Shown: one piece after another, positions 1 to 8,932 of the stretch
Layout: every line of letters starts with the position of its first letter
How positions within the stretch are numbered: the stretch's first letter is position 1
Assembly: GCF_000745965.1 (NCBI RefSeq)
Contig: NZ_JQKI01000050.1
Span: 1 to 45,420, forward strand
From: Edaphobacter aggregans DSM 19364
Lineage (GTDB): Bacteria; Acidobacteriota; Terriglobia; Terriglobales; Acidobacteriaceae
Reading direction: 5' to 3'
DNA: 45,420 nucleotides
Notes under the pieces: generated by a model
Seen by the model: the letters and a program-made list of their open reading frames with translations, nothing else
Databases searched by the model: none
What the model was told of the DNA's origin: nothing
Made by a program: the position numbers and the translations under genes

Positions 1-791
1 CCTAGTGCGGCTAGTTGTTCTCCATCTTGTTCGACGATGAAAAAAGCACTCTTTACTCGTGGATCGGTACTCGATTCTGCGTCCGCAGCAATCGTGACCA
101 ACCTGCCACCAGGCTTGAGAAGATCCCAGGACCTGTCCAGGGTTTCTCCGCCCACGGTATCGAAGATTACATCGACTAGGCCCGCCTCTTCAAAACGGCG
201 CTCCCGATAATCGATGACCTCATTGGCTCCAAGCTGCCCTACAAAATCGACGTTCGCCTTGGACGACGTGGCAATCACATACGCTCCTTGCGAATTTGCA
301 AGTTGAACCGCGAAAAGTCCCACCGCGCCCGCCCCTCCGTGTATAAGAACTCGTTCGCCTTTCTGTAATTTTGCTCGGAGATGCAGTCCCTGCCATGCCG
401 TCAGCAAGCCAATCGGGGCTGAGGCAGCTTCGATGTGGGAGAGAGAAGATGGCTTCAGAGAAAGATTCGATGGTTTTGTTATGCAGAACTCAGCCGTAGC
501 ACCCTCTGCGAACCAATCGTTCAAGCCAAAAACAGTATCTCCCAGGCTGTAGCTGGTTGCTCCCGCACCTAACCCTGCAACTGTGCCTGAGAATTCATGT
601 CCGGGAATCGCCTTGGATCGGGCTGTACCGTCCGCATAGTGGCTGGTGGGATACCAAAGCTTCTCCGTAGGGGTCACTCCAGCGGCGAAGACCTGAATCA
701 AGATTTCGCCCGCTTGCGGCTCGGGAATGGGACGTCTTACCGGCTGCAGGTGCAGTTCGTCTGTAAACTCCATTGCTTTCATCTCTGCCAT
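1..791 (-). CDS. MDR-family quinone oxidoreductase / zinc-less alcohol dehydrogenase (3' end outside window)
   Basis: Read by translating the reverse strand from the ATG at 791; no stop occurs before the window edge, so the C-terminus is missing. The protein opens with MKAMEF-like residues, has the GroES-like segment (PGHEFSGTVAGLGAG), and a Rossmann nucleotide motif HGGAGAVGLFAVQLA followed by GANEVIDYRE and DVIFDTVGG. These are typical of NADPH quinone reductases of the medium-chain dehydrogenase family; no structural zinc cysteines are visible. A GGAG about 7 bases upstream supports initiation at 791. The same reading frame is also open upstream to 1262 through a permease fragment, so a fused product is possible. 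Substrate cannot be predicted. Confidence 0.85.
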   Translation of the reverse strand, partial: MAEMKAMEFTDELHLQPVRRPIPEPQAGEILIQVFAAGVTPTEKLWYPTSHYADGTARSKAIPGHEFSGTVAGLGAGATSYSLGDTVFGLNDWFAEGATAEFCITKPSNLSLKPSSLSHIEAASAPIGLLTAWQGLHLRAKLQKGERVLIHGGAGAVGLFAVQLANSQGAYVIATSSKANVDFVGQLGANEVIDYRERRFEEAGLVDVIFDTVGGETLDRSWDLLKPGGRLVTIAADAESSTDPRVKSAFFIVEQDGEQLAAL

Positions 792-1262
792 TGCTTCACT
801 CCGTGGAATTCGTCGCAGAATCGCCTTCACAGGCCCTTGACCGAAATCTGAATTCTCGAAGCTGCGCCCTGCCATCGGCCTCAGTCCCATCACCTGAACG
901 TAGTCTTTCGTCACCTGCATCCCCTGCATGGACTGACTGCCGTCATTGCGAATCAAGAAATTAAAGGTCCAGTTATACGCAGCGATTCCGTCGAATGATT
1001 TCGCTTCTTTCTGCCAACCCATCCACTGTTGCGCCGCCCAGCCGCGCGGGCTGTCCATTTTCTGCCCATCCGCGCGCACCGTCGGAATCAGCATGAGTTG
1101 CTCCGGCTTCTGGTACGGCGGCGGTGTCAGCAACACGCCCTGAATCAAGCTGAAGACCGCAGAAGTCGCGCCAATCCCCAGAGCCAGCGTCAGCGCTGCA
1201 ATCAGACTAAAACCTGGCCGCTTGATCAGCATCCGAATCGCAAACCGCAACTCTTGCAACAT
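792..1262 (-). pseudogene. N-terminal fragment of an ADOP/MacB-like permease, fused in frame to the MDR gene
   Basis: From the ATG at 1262 (AGGTGA ribosome site just upstream) the frame encodes about 157 residues beginning MLQELRFAIRMLIKRPGFS, then a membrane helix (LIAALTLALGIGATSAVFSL) and a MacB periplasmic-core start (PYQKPEQLMLIPTVRADG). This is the standard beginning of acidobacterial duplicated orphan permeases, which are normally about 800 residues. Homology stops near GRSFENSDFGQGPVK, where the permease should continue for more than 600 residues. Instead the frame runs without a stop into the quinone oxidoreductase starting at 791. It is most simply a deletion remnant; a membrane-anchored chimera is possible but unproven. 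Confidence 0.75.
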
Positions 1263-1554
1263 GGATCACCTATTCCGTTTTGGGGTTCCGGGAACTGCCG
1301 TTCCGGCATTGTCGAGAGTTAAAACGTTAGTTGGACTGTCTTTGTTCCTTCATTCATCCGATTGGATGAGGGAATGGAATCCTTGTCCGGTTTGGTTGGA
1401 GCGATGCAATTGTATTTCTTTGCCAGCTGATTCATTTGGTGCCAAATCGCCAAGTCGCTCATGGAGGAACCGATTAGCTGCCGATATGTCGGCAGCGCGA
1501 CTGAAATCAAGTGAGCGGACGGGATGGGAAACACAGTTGCTGTAGTGTTGAATC
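1263..1554. other. Divergent intergenic region
   Basis: This space lies between the minus-strand permease remnant and the plus-strand GH92 gene, so it should hold promoters for both. A short interrupted inverted repeat (GTTCCGGGAAC near 1286) is visible just upstream of the permease start. Small open frames here show no family resemblance. No clear -35/-10 pair was identified. Confidence 0.4.
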
Positions 1555-3873
1555 ATGAAGAAATCGCTGAGCTTCTCAGTGCTGATTGCGGCCACGATGG
1601 CCTTCGCCCAGAGACCCGATCCCCTCACGTTTGTTGACCCGTTAATTGGTACTGGCCCAGAGGGGCACACGTTTCCGGGAGCGACTGCGCCATTCGGCAT
1701 GGTGCAGCTCTCGCCGGATACGCAGATTCGGCCATTCAAACAAAGCTATAAGTGGGCGGCTGGTTATCGATACGAAGATACGACGATCCTGGGGTTCTCG
1801 CATACGCATTTTTCAGGCTCGGGCCATAGCGATCTTGGGGATGTCCTCCTCATGCCGCTGAGCGGCGAGAGCGTACCGCTTGAGCCGGGCGATCTGGAAA
1901 AGACCCGACCCGGATATCGCTCGCGTTACTCGCATACGAGCGAACATGCCGAACCGGGCTACTACTCCGTATTCCTTCAGGACTCCGGAGTGCAAGCGGA
2001 GTTGACCGCGAGCGAACGAGTCGGTGAGCACCGATACACTTTTGCCGAGGGAGCGAAACGTCATCTCCTGCTCGACCTGCGTGGCAGCATCTATAACTAT
2101 CCCGGGAAAGTGCTATGGTCCCGGATAAGGGTGCGCAAAAACGGCACAGTAACCGGAATGCGGGAGACTCGCGGGTGGGCGCCAGGAAGGCAGCTATTCT
2201 TTGCGATCCGATTCTCCACGGCAATGTCGGGACATACACTCTATAACAAGGAAGAAGATCCCCCACCGTATCACGGCTTCAAAACGCCTGGAACATCACC
2301 GGAGGATACCCTGAGCGTGGAAGGACGAGGGCTGGAAGCGGTATTCGATTTTGCGCCTTCATCCGCCCCGCTGATAGTCAAAGTAGCTATCTCGCCAGTA
2401 AGCGAAGAAAACGCAATCGCGAATATGGACGCAGAGACACCGGGATTTGACTTTGACGGTATACGCGCCAAGACCCAACAAATGTGGCGTGAGGAACTAT
2501 CGCGCGTCGAATTCAGTGCCTCGCCCTCGACGGAGAAGTCACTCTATACAGCTCTTTATCACGCGATGATGGCGCCCAGTACAAGCATGGATGTAAACGG
2601 CGAATATCGCGGACCCGACAACCAGGTTCATCGCGCTGAAGGATTCCGCTTCGTGTCCTCGTTGTCGTTGTGGGATACATATCGCGCGGAACAACCACTC
2701 ATGACGCTTTTACAACCGGAACGGCGCACCAACGACCTGGTGCGATCCATGATTGCTTCACAGCAGGAGAGTCCCTTCGGGATTCTGCCGGTGTGGCAGT
2801 TTGAGGGGTTAGAGACTTGGTGCATGATCGGCTATCACTCGGCGCCGATTATCAGCGACGCGTATATGAAGGGAATTCGAGGCTACGATGCCGGGATCGC
2901 TCTTGAAGCGATGGTAGCGAGCGCAACCTATGCGCCCTATGGCAATCTCGCAGCTTACATGAAGCTTGGCTATGTGCCTGTCGACCACGACGACGAAGCG
3001 GCGTCCAAGACAGTCGAGTACGCCTTCGATGATTGGACAATTGCCCGCATGGCCAAAGTAATGGGCAAGAAGACGGTTGCCGCCACGTTTGAGAAGCGAG
3101 CCGCATTCTGGCGAAACAGCTTCAACGCAGTGGATGGGTTCTTGGAGCCGCGTCTGGAAAACGGGGATTATCGCAAGCCCTTTGATCCGGCCAAGGCTGG
3201 TGCAGGCAGCGGGTTTACAGAAGGCAATGCGTGGCAGTATTCCTGGTATCAACCGCAGGATGAGCGAGGACTCATCGAGCTGTTGGGTGGCAATCAAAGA
3301 TTGATTGCTAAGCTGGATACCATGTTTGACCAAAAGGTGGATCCGGCGATGTATGCAAATGTCGAAGACATCTCCGGAATGATAGGTCAGTACATTCACG
3401 GCAATGAACCAAGCCATCACCTTGCTTATCTCTACATGTACGCAGGCGCGCCATTGAAGACTCAGGCACGGCTGAAGCAGATCGTCGACTCGCAATACAA
3501 GCCGTCACCGGATGGTCTTGTGGGCAATGATGATCTGGGACAAATGTCCGCATGGCTGGTATTCACTTCCCTGGGTTTCTATCCGGTAGCGCCGGGTTCA
3601 AACGAGTACGTGTTAGGCCGCCCGTTCGTTGACCGGGCGGTGCTCCATTTGCCGAACGGCAACCTGCTGACAATCAAAAGCGTGAACTTGACCGAGGCGC
3701 AGGGCTTTCTAAAGGACGTTGTGCTGAATGGCCACTCGCTCGATCGCAGCTACGTGACACATGAGGAACTGATGAACGGAGGCGAACTGAAGTTTATCTT
3801 CAGCAACGAAAAGGATGCAGAGTGGTCACGTCGCATCCTGCACGCGCCATACTCAGATTCAGCGCCCCAATAA
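1555..3873 (+). CDS. GH92 family alpha-mannosidase, secreted
   Basis: Calcium-dependent exo-alpha-mannosidase family (glycoside hydrolase 92), inferred to trim mannose from glycans outside the cytoplasm. The 772-residue protein starts with a Sec signal peptide ending near residue 18 (MAFAQ). Diagnostic family segments are FVDPLIGTGPEGHTFPGATAPFG at the start of the N-terminal beta-sandwich (given here by its ends), GFSHTHFSGSG, WDTYRAEQPL near residue 375, the HGNEPSHH segment near residue 615 and GNDDLGQMSAW near residue 657. The last two carry the acid and base loops of characterised members. Length is normal for GH92. It faces the dehydratase tail to tail and lies next to a sugar-acid pathway, but mannose is not an obvious substrate of that pathway. 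The linkage cleaved is not predictable. Confidence 0.93.
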   Translation: MKKSLSFSVLIAATMAFAQRPDPLTFVDPLIGTGPEGHTFPGATAPFGMVQLSPDTQIRPFKQSYKWAAGYRYEDTTILGFSHTHFSGSGHSDLGDVLLMPLSGESVPLEPGDLEKTRPGYRSRYSHTSEHAEPGYYSVFLQDSGVQAELTASERVGEHRYTFAEGAKRHLLLDLRGSIYNYPGKVLWSRIRVRKNGTVTGMRETRGWAPGRQLFFAIRFSTAMSGHTLYNKEEDPPPYHGFKTPGTSPEDTLSVEGRGLEAVFDFAPSSAPLIVKVAISPVSEENAIANMDAETPGFDFDGIRAKTQQMWREELSRVEFSASPSTEKSLYTALYHAMMAPSTSMDVNGEYRGPDNQVHRAEGFRFVSSLSLWDTYRAEQPLMTLLQPERRTNDLVRSMIASQQESPFGILPVWQFEGLETWCMIGYHSAPIISDAYMKGIRGYDAGIALEAMVASATYAPYGNLAAYMKLGYVPVDHDDEAASKTVEYAFDDWTIARMAKVMGKKTVAATFEKRAAFWRNSFNAVDGFLEPRLENGDYRKPFDPAKAGAGSGFTEGNAWQYSWYQPQDERGLIELLGGNQRLIAKLDTMFDQKVDPAMYANVEDISGMIGQYIHGNEPSHHLAYLYMYAGAPLKTQARLKQIVDSQYKPSPDGLVGNDDLGQMSAWLVFTSLGFYPVAPGSNEYVLGRPFVDRAVLHLPNGNLLTIKSVNLTEAQGFLKDVVLNGHSLDRSYVTHEELMNGGELKFIFSNEKDAEWSRRILHAPYSDSAPQ

Positions 3874-4220
3874 TGCAATGGGCGATACCTGCAGATTTCC
3901 ACCGGGCCGAGCGTTGCCAGGACTTTGTCTGAACTGTTGCAGCGTCCCGTTTCAGCTCAAGAAGCGCCTCGCGATAGCTGGGAGGCTCTGTTCCGTTTGC
4001 ATGGTATGAAGAACCCAGTCCCACTGATGTGTATGTTCAATGGATTCAACTAAGGTTGGATCCAGTTCGAACGCGATCGTGAAACAACTCTCAAAGGAAT
4101 TCTCTCATTGCGCGATGTGCTGGGGATGCTCACCAGCACATCTGAATGAAGCTTTGAGGTAGTTCTGTGTCTGCAGACTCGGTTCGGTTGCCGGTTTGGA
4201 TGCAACCGTTGGATATCTCA
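3874..4220. other. Convergent intergenic region
   Basis: About 350 bases between the ends of the GH92 gene and the dehydratase gene. No gene, strong hairpin or repeat was recognised; the short open frames in it look random. Confidence 0.4.
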
Positions 4221-5951
4221 TCAGTGGGATTCCCGCGGAACCGCTGTTCCACGGCAACCAACCAGAAAGTCCAGATCCGCTCCCTGAGAAGCCTGCAATA
4301 CATGCTGAACATACATCTGTTGATATCCGCCATTGAGTTTCGGCAGCACAGGCTTCCACCTGGCGCTTCGTCGCGCTAACTCCTCGTCTGATAGATCCAC
4401 AGTCAGACGTCTGGACTCCACGTCGAGTTCGATCACATCCCCGTCTTCGATAAGTCCCAGGGGGCCACCAGCAGCGGCCTCTGGACAAACATGGAGGATC
4501 ACCGTGCCGTAAGCCGTGCCGCTCATGCGAGCGTCAGAGATCCGCACCATGTCGGTGATCCCCTTTGCGAGAAGCTTGGGAGGAAGCCCCATATTGCCAA
4601 CCTCTGCCATGCCCGGGTAGCCCTTTGGCCCGCAATTTTGTAAGACGAGCACTGAGTTCTCGTCGACCTGCAGGTTTGGATCGGCTATCCGTTCCCGATA
4701 GTGTTCAATCGTCTTGAAGACGACAGCCGGACCACGGTGGCGAAGCAAGTGTGGTGACGCAGCCGAGGGCTTCAGAACCGCGCCACCAGGGGCAAGGTTT
4801 CCGCGAAGCACAGCGATACCACCCTGTTCGACAAGCGGATTGTCGAAAGGACGAATAACCTCTTCATTCCAATTCGTGGCGTCTTTGCAGTTCTCGGCGA
4901 TTCCATTCCCGGTCACCGTCAGGGCGTCATCGTGCAACATGTCGCGTTCCGAAAGAGCTTTAATGACGACGGGTAGGCCGCCAGCATAGCAATAGTCTTC
5001 CATCAGGAATCGACCAGAGGGCATTAGATCGACGAGGGTAGGAGTGTCACGTCCAATCCGATCCCAGTCCTCGAGTGTCATCGGCACACCGATCCGGCCC
5101 GCGATTGCAAGGAGATGAATCACTGCGTTCGTTGATCCCCCAAGAGCCCCGTTTACGCGAATTGCGTTCTCGAAGGCCTCTCTCGTAAGGATCTTCGACA
5201 AAGTGAGGTCCTCGCGAACCATCTCGACTATGCGCCGACCCGACATTTGAGCGAGGACCGACCGCCTCGAGTCGACTGCTGGAATCGAGGAGTTGTAGGG
5301 CAAGGAGAGTCCAAGCGATTCCGACATTCCACTCATGGTGGAGGCAGTTCCCATCGACATACAGTGCCCGGCAGATCGGTGCATGCAGGATTCAGCTTCG
5401 GTAAATTCCTGAAGAGTCATCTTGCCCGCATTCAGGTCCTCACTGAACCTCCAGAGGTCAGTGCCAGAGCCGATGTCTTTACCACGGAATTTCCCGTTGA
5501 GCATCGGGCCACCCGAGACCACGATTGCAGGCACATCACAGCTTGCGGCTCCCATCACGAGAGATGCTGTGGTCTTGTCACAACCACACATGAGCACCAC
5601 GCCATCAATGGGATTGCCGCGGATGCTCTCTTCGACGTCCATACTGACCAGGTTGCGGAAGAGCATCGCGGTTGGACGCAAGTTCGTTTCGCCAGTGGAC
5701 ATGACGGGAAACTCGAGAGGAAATCCGCCTGCTTCCCATATCCCATTCTTCACACGCTCTGCGAGGGCGCGGAGATGTGCGTTGCAGGGAGTCAATTCAG
5801 ACCAGGTATTGCAAATGCCAATCACCGGACGGCCATCGAAGACATCTCCCGGGAATCCCTGATTTCTCATCCAGCTCCGGTGGATGAAGCCATCTTTGCC
5901 GGCGCGGCCGAACCACTCTGCGGATCGAAACTTCCGTGTTTCTGACGACAT
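4221..5951 (-). CDS. IlvD/Edd family sugar-acid dehydratase (arabinonate/xylonate dehydratase type)
   Basis: Removes water from an aldonic acid such as arabinonate, xylonate or fuconate to give the 2-keto-3-deoxy acid. The 576-residue protein matches the pentonate dehydratase branch of the IlvD/Edd family almost end to end, from RSAEWFGRAGKDGFIHRSW to DLDFLVGCRGTAVP. Visible cofactor residues are the iron-sulfur cysteines in TPCNAHL (Cys56), MCGCDKTT (about 124) and AGHCMSMGTAS (about 197). The lysine of CDKTT is the carbamylated magnesium ligand in solved homologues. GGAG seven bases before the ATG supports this start. Two copies of an AT-rich motif shared with the GntR regulator lie about 75 and 115 bases upstream. 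The exact sugar acid cannot be told from sequence. Confidence 0.92.
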   Translation of the reverse strand: MSSETRKFRSAEWFGRAGKDGFIHRSWMRNQGFPGDVFDGRPVIGICNTWSELTPCNAHLRALAERVKNGIWEAGGFPLEFPVMSTGETNLRPTAMLFRNLVSMDVEESIRGNPIDGVVLMCGCDKTTASLVMGAASCDVPAIVVSGGPMLNGKFRGKDIGSGTDLWRFSEDLNAGKMTLQEFTEAESCMHRSAGHCMSMGTASTMSGMSESLGLSLPYNSSIPAVDSRRSVLAQMSGRRIVEMVREDLTLSKILTREAFENAIRVNGALGGSTNAVIHLLAIAGRIGVPMTLEDWDRIGRDTPTLVDLMPSGRFLMEDYCYAGGLPVVIKALSERDMLHDDALTVTGNGIAENCKDATNWNEEVIRPFDNPLVEQGGIAVLRGNLAPGGAVLKPSAASPHLLRHRGPAVVFKTIEHYRERIADPNLQVDENSVLVLQNCGPKGYPGMAEVGNMGLPPKLLAKGITDMVRISDARMSGTAYGTVILHVCPEAAAGGPLGLIEDGDVIELDVESRRLTVDLSDEELARRSARWKPVLPKLNGGYQQMYVQHVLQASQGADLDFLVGCRGTAVPRESH

Positions 5952-6024
5952 TTCTTAGCTCCAATGACAATTAATTTGAGGCCCGACCATTGAGCACGCT
6001 GTGATCTTCGGAGCGGCTATTAAA

Positions 6025-6042
6025 ACTATACATATGATCTTA
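6025..6042. promoter_or_regulatory. Putative GntR/FCD operator, copy 1
   Basis: The sequence CTATACATATGATC lies upstream of the dehydratase and is nearly repeated at 6064-6080 and in front of the GntR gene at 8912-8928. A motif present before both a FadR-type regulator and a pathway gene is a good candidate operator. Binding is inferred. Confidence 0.5.
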
Positions 6043-6063
6043 CGGTAGACTACTGACTTATTA

Positions 6064-6080
6064 GGTATATATATGATCTT
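6064..6080. promoter_or_regulatory. Putative GntR/FCD operator, copy 2
   Basis: GGTATATATATGATC, about 39 bases (close to four helical turns) from the first copy and in the same orientation. Its GGTAT start matches the copy at 8912 better than copy 1 does. Confidence 0.5.
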
Positions 6081-6185
6081 TACAGCCTTTTTTCATGTTG
6101 CAAGACCCGAGCTAAGCAGGCTTTGGGATCACTTCGCAGGGAAACCGACGCATGACCTCAGCCTCACCCTTTCTCATTCTTCGAG

Positions 6186-7060
6186 ATGCTCCTCAATCCG
6201 GTCAAAGACACCCGCACGAAGGCTTTTCCTCGGTCCAGAGCCTCCAATCGAAACTTCGGAACACAGTACAGGGTGAGGTGCGCTTCGATGATGCATAGCG
6301 TGCCCTATGCCACTGACCCCTCGAACTATCGCCAGGTGCCGATCGGACTCGCTGTTCCTCGGAATTACGAAAAGTTATAGCAACCATTGCCGCCTGTCGA
6401 GTGGTTGGTGCACCGGTGTTGTCGCAAGGGGGGGACCAGCCTCGGTGGTCAATGTTGCAATGTAGCGGTCGTGATGGATTTCTCGAAGTGCATGCATTCG
6501 ATCGTCGAACTGGATCCGGTCGGGCGAAGGGCTCGTGTTCAGCCGGGCATCGTGCTCGATGCGTTATGCCTCGAAGCGGAAAAACATGAACTTACGTTCG
6601 CTCCGAGCGTCTTTCAGGATGAATTGATCAGCTTCTTCCCGAACGAGGAGCGAGCGCATCGCCTGAGTAAGCAGACCATCATGCTGAGTGAAATGCTCTC
6701 CCGAAGCACTTCGAAGTGGACACATCCACTGCTTAACGGCCGTAAGATCGTCGTCCATGGTCACTATCACCAGAAAGCCCTCATGACGATGAACGACGAG
6801 ATGAAGCTGCTGCGATCTACCGGCGCCGAGGTCAGCCTCCTTGATTCTGGATGCTGTGGCATGGCAGGTCCATTTGGTTTCGAGAAAGATAAATTTGAAG
6901 TGTCTCAGACACTTGCAGAACGTACTACTCCCCTCCGTTCGAGCGGCTGGTGAGGGTACTATTCTTGTCACCAACGGTTTCAGTTGTCGCGAACAAATCA
7001 AGCAGAATACCGATCGCAGAGCGGTTCACCTCGCTGCGGTTCTCGCCGGCGATTGTTAAG
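6186..7060 (+). pseudogene. Degenerate GlcD/D-lactate-dehydrogenase-like FAD oxidase with C-terminal Fe-S (CCG) domain
   Basis: Fragments of one gene appear in more than one frame. At 6250-6380 the phrase YATDPSNYRQVPIGLAVPR marks the start of an FAD-linked oxidase, with a stop and a frame change. At 6387-6600 GGTSLGGQCCNVAVVMDFSK is the FAD-binding segment. It then jumps directly to the C-terminal region of such enzymes (FFPNEERAHRLSKQT, HGHYHQKAL, LLDSGCCGMAGPFGFE), so several hundred central residues are deleted. A further frameshift near 6925 moves the end (VRAAGEGTILVTNGFSCREQI) to another frame, ending about 7060. Intact relatives have about 950-1000 residues and oxidise glycolate or D-lactate. 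Loss of this step in a locus predicted to make such products is notable. Confidence 0.8.
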
Positions 7061-7089
7061 TAAATCTTGAGGGTGAACAAAGGATCCCG

Positions 7090-8004
7090 ATGTCCTACGA
7101 ATCAAAGAGAGCCGATGTATCGGAGCAAGTCGAACTGATCGCCGACTACGCGTGCGAGACGGGAGAATGTCCCCTTTGGCATCCGATGGAAAGCCGGCTC
7201 TACTGGACCGATATCCCTCGTGGCCGTATGTTTCGTTTCGATCCGGTCAGCCGCAGACATGAACAGTTCTATGAGGGACGACCAGTGGGCGGGTTCACCA
7301 TCCAAAGCGATGGATCGCTACTGCTATTTATGGATTGTGGGACGATTGCTGTCTGGCGGGAGGGCACGCTCGTTGAGATCGTGCCGCATATCCAGTCGGA
7401 ACTGGATTCGCGATTCAACGACGTCATAGCTGACCCACGGGGACGCGTTTTCTGCGGGACGATGTCGAGCGATGCTCATAAGGGGAGACTCTATCGCCTT
7501 GAACTCGATGGTTCGCTTCACCTCGTGCTCGAGGAGATCGGCTGTCCGAACGGGATGGCCTTTACCCTCGATGGCAAGGGGTTCTATTTCACGGATTCGT
7601 TTGCGCGTGAGATTTATCACTTCGACTATTCCGTCGAAGACGGGAAGCTTTCCAATCAGCGCGTGTTTGCTCGGTTTGGGGATGCGCTCGGCCTGCCGGA
7701 TGGCGCTACGCTCGACAGCGAAGGGAGACTGTGGACTGCCCTCTGGGATGGCGGTGCAGTCGTTCGCCTTGGGCTCGCAGGGGAAGTCGAGTCAGAGGTA
7801 GCGATTCCTACCCGGAAGGCGTCGAGCCTGACGTTCGGGGGGAGCGACTACAAGGACATGTACATCACGACGGCCGGCGGTAACATCCGGGACGTGGATG
7901 GGCAGTTTGCAGGAGCTCTATTCCGCAAAAAGTGCGACGTCTCAGGACGTCCAGAGTTTTTCTCGCAAGTCGTAGTTTCAGCTCACAGGAATCATCAAGA
8001 GTGA
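7090..8004 (+). CDS. SMP-30/gluconolactonase family sugar lactonase
   Basis: Opens aldonolactones to aldonic acids in a sugar oxidation pathway. The 304-residue protein is a six-bladed propeller of the SMP-30/regucalcin family. Metal and active-site residues align: Glu26 in GECPLW, Asn110 in RFNDV, Asn154 in PNGMAF and Asp204 in LPDGATLD. AAAGGA lies about six bases before the ATG. The final residues (VVVSAHRNHQE) are unlike the usual tail, so a small 3' frameshift may have replaced the last few amino acids. The SDR gene follows 61 bases downstream in the same direction, consistent with co-transcription. Substrate is inferred from context as a pentono- or deoxyhexono-lactone. Confidence 0.9.
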   Translation: MSYESKRADVSEQVELIADYACETGECPLWHPMESRLYWTDIPRGRMFRFDPVSRRHEQFYEGRPVGGFTIQSDGSLLLFMDCGTIAVWREGTLVEIVPHIQSELDSRFNDVIADPRGRVFCGTMSSDAHKGRLYRLELDGSLHLVLEEIGCPNGMAFTLDGKGFYFTDSFAREIYHFDYSVEDGKLSNQRVFARFGDALGLPDGATLDSEGRLWTALWDGGAVVRLGLAGEVESEVAIPTRKASSLTFGGSDYKDMYITTAGGNIRDVDGQFAGALFRKKCDVSGRPEFFSQVVVSAHRNHQE

Positions 8005-8065
8005 GAAATCACGCTTGATCTCAAATGCAACGGCCCTCTGATCAGAGGACTGGAAAGGGATAACG

Positions 8066-8809
8066 ATGTCAGGAATTCTTGATGGCAAGACTGCTCTCAT
8101 TACCGCCGCAGGACAAGGAATCGGACGAGCGGCCGCTCTCAGTTTCGCCAAGGCTGGTGCCGCGGTATGGGCAACGGACATCAACCAGGTCGCCCTCGAT
8201 GCACTCAAAGCCGAGCAGCCCGGCGTCGAGATTCGTATTCTCGACGTAACGAATACGGATGCTGTCAACGGACTGGCCCTTGAAACCGGAACGCTCGACG
8301 TCCTGTTCAATTGCGCCGGGTACGTTCATCAAGGCAGCATCTTCGACTGCTCGAAGAAGGATTGGGACTTCTCGTTCGATTTGAATGTTGCTTCGATGTA
8401 TCGTACCTGTCGCGCGTTTCTGCCTGGGATGATCGCCGCCGGGAGAGGAAGCATCATCAATATGTCGTCTGTCGTATCGAGTTTGAAGGGCGCACCCAAC
8501 CGGTTTGTCTACGCCACCTCCAAAGCTGCAGTCATCGGGCTCACTAGGGCGATTGCCGCGGACTTTGTTTCGAAGGGCATCCGTTGTAATGCTCTGTGTC
8601 CTGGCACTATCGAGACGCCGTCGCTGGGTGACAGGATTGCGAGTCAGGGCAACGTCGACGCGGTGCGCGCCAGCTTTATCGCTCGTCAGCCGATGGGGCG
8701 ATTGGGAAAGCCTGAAGAGATTGCCGCCGCTGCCTTGTATCTGGCCTCGGATCAATCCGCATTCACGACAGGTCAAGCCCTTGTGATCGATGGGGGTTGG
8801 AGCATTTAG
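8066..8809 (+). CDS. SDR dehydrogenase, probable 2-keto-3-deoxy-sugar-acid 4-dehydrogenase
   Basis: NAD-dependent short-chain dehydrogenase of 247 residues. It has the cofactor motif ITAAGQGIG (12-20), FNCAG (81-85), the serine of INMSS (about 135) and catalytic Tyr149/Lys153 (YATSK), ending IDGGWSI. The set resembles the 2-keto-3-deoxy-L-fuconate/rhamnonate dehydrogenases, which oxidise C4 of the keto-deoxy acid to a 2,4-diketo acid. That role fits an FAH-type diketo-acid hydrolase gene at 15947-16834 and the dehydratase at 4221-5951. AAGGGA precedes the start. SDR specificity is hard to read, so the reaction is inference from context. Confidence 0.88.
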   Translation: MSGILDGKTALITAAGQGIGRAAALSFAKAGAAVWATDINQVALDALKAEQPGVEIRILDVTNTDAVNGLALETGTLDVLFNCAGYVHQGSIFDCSKKDWDFSFDLNVASMYRTCRAFLPGMIAAGRGSIINMSSVVSSLKGAPNRFVYATSKAAVIGLTRAIAADFVSKGIRCNALCPGTIETPSLGDRIASQGNVDAVRASFIARQPMGRLGKPEEIAAAALYLASDQSAFTTGQALVIDGGWSI

Positions 8810-8911
8810 GCTTCAATAAAGGTAGCGGAGGTCCTATCAACGAGAGCGGCTCTGCGGAAATCTCTAGTAACCATTGACCTTGAATCGAAAGACGGCGTCG
8901 CTGAGGTAAAT

Positions 8912-8928
8912 AGGTATACATATAATCA
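8912..8928 (+). promoter_or_regulatory. Putative autoregulatory operator overlapping the gntR -10 box
   Basis: GGTATACATATAATC repeats the motif found twice upstream of the dehydratase. It contains TATAAT at 8921-8926, which fits a -10 hexamer placing transcription start near 8933, the GTG start codon itself. A regulator bound here would block its own promoter. No convincing -35 was found. Confidence 0.5.
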
Positions 8929-8932
8929 AACA

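Noticed and set aside
1350..1739. A minus-strand gene across the GH92 start
   Set aside because: It overlaps the GH92 signal peptide region antisense and resembles no family.
5247..5945. A 232-residue plus-strand frame over the dehydratase
   Set aside because: It is the antisense shadow of a full-length IlvD/Edd enzyme and has no recognisable motif.
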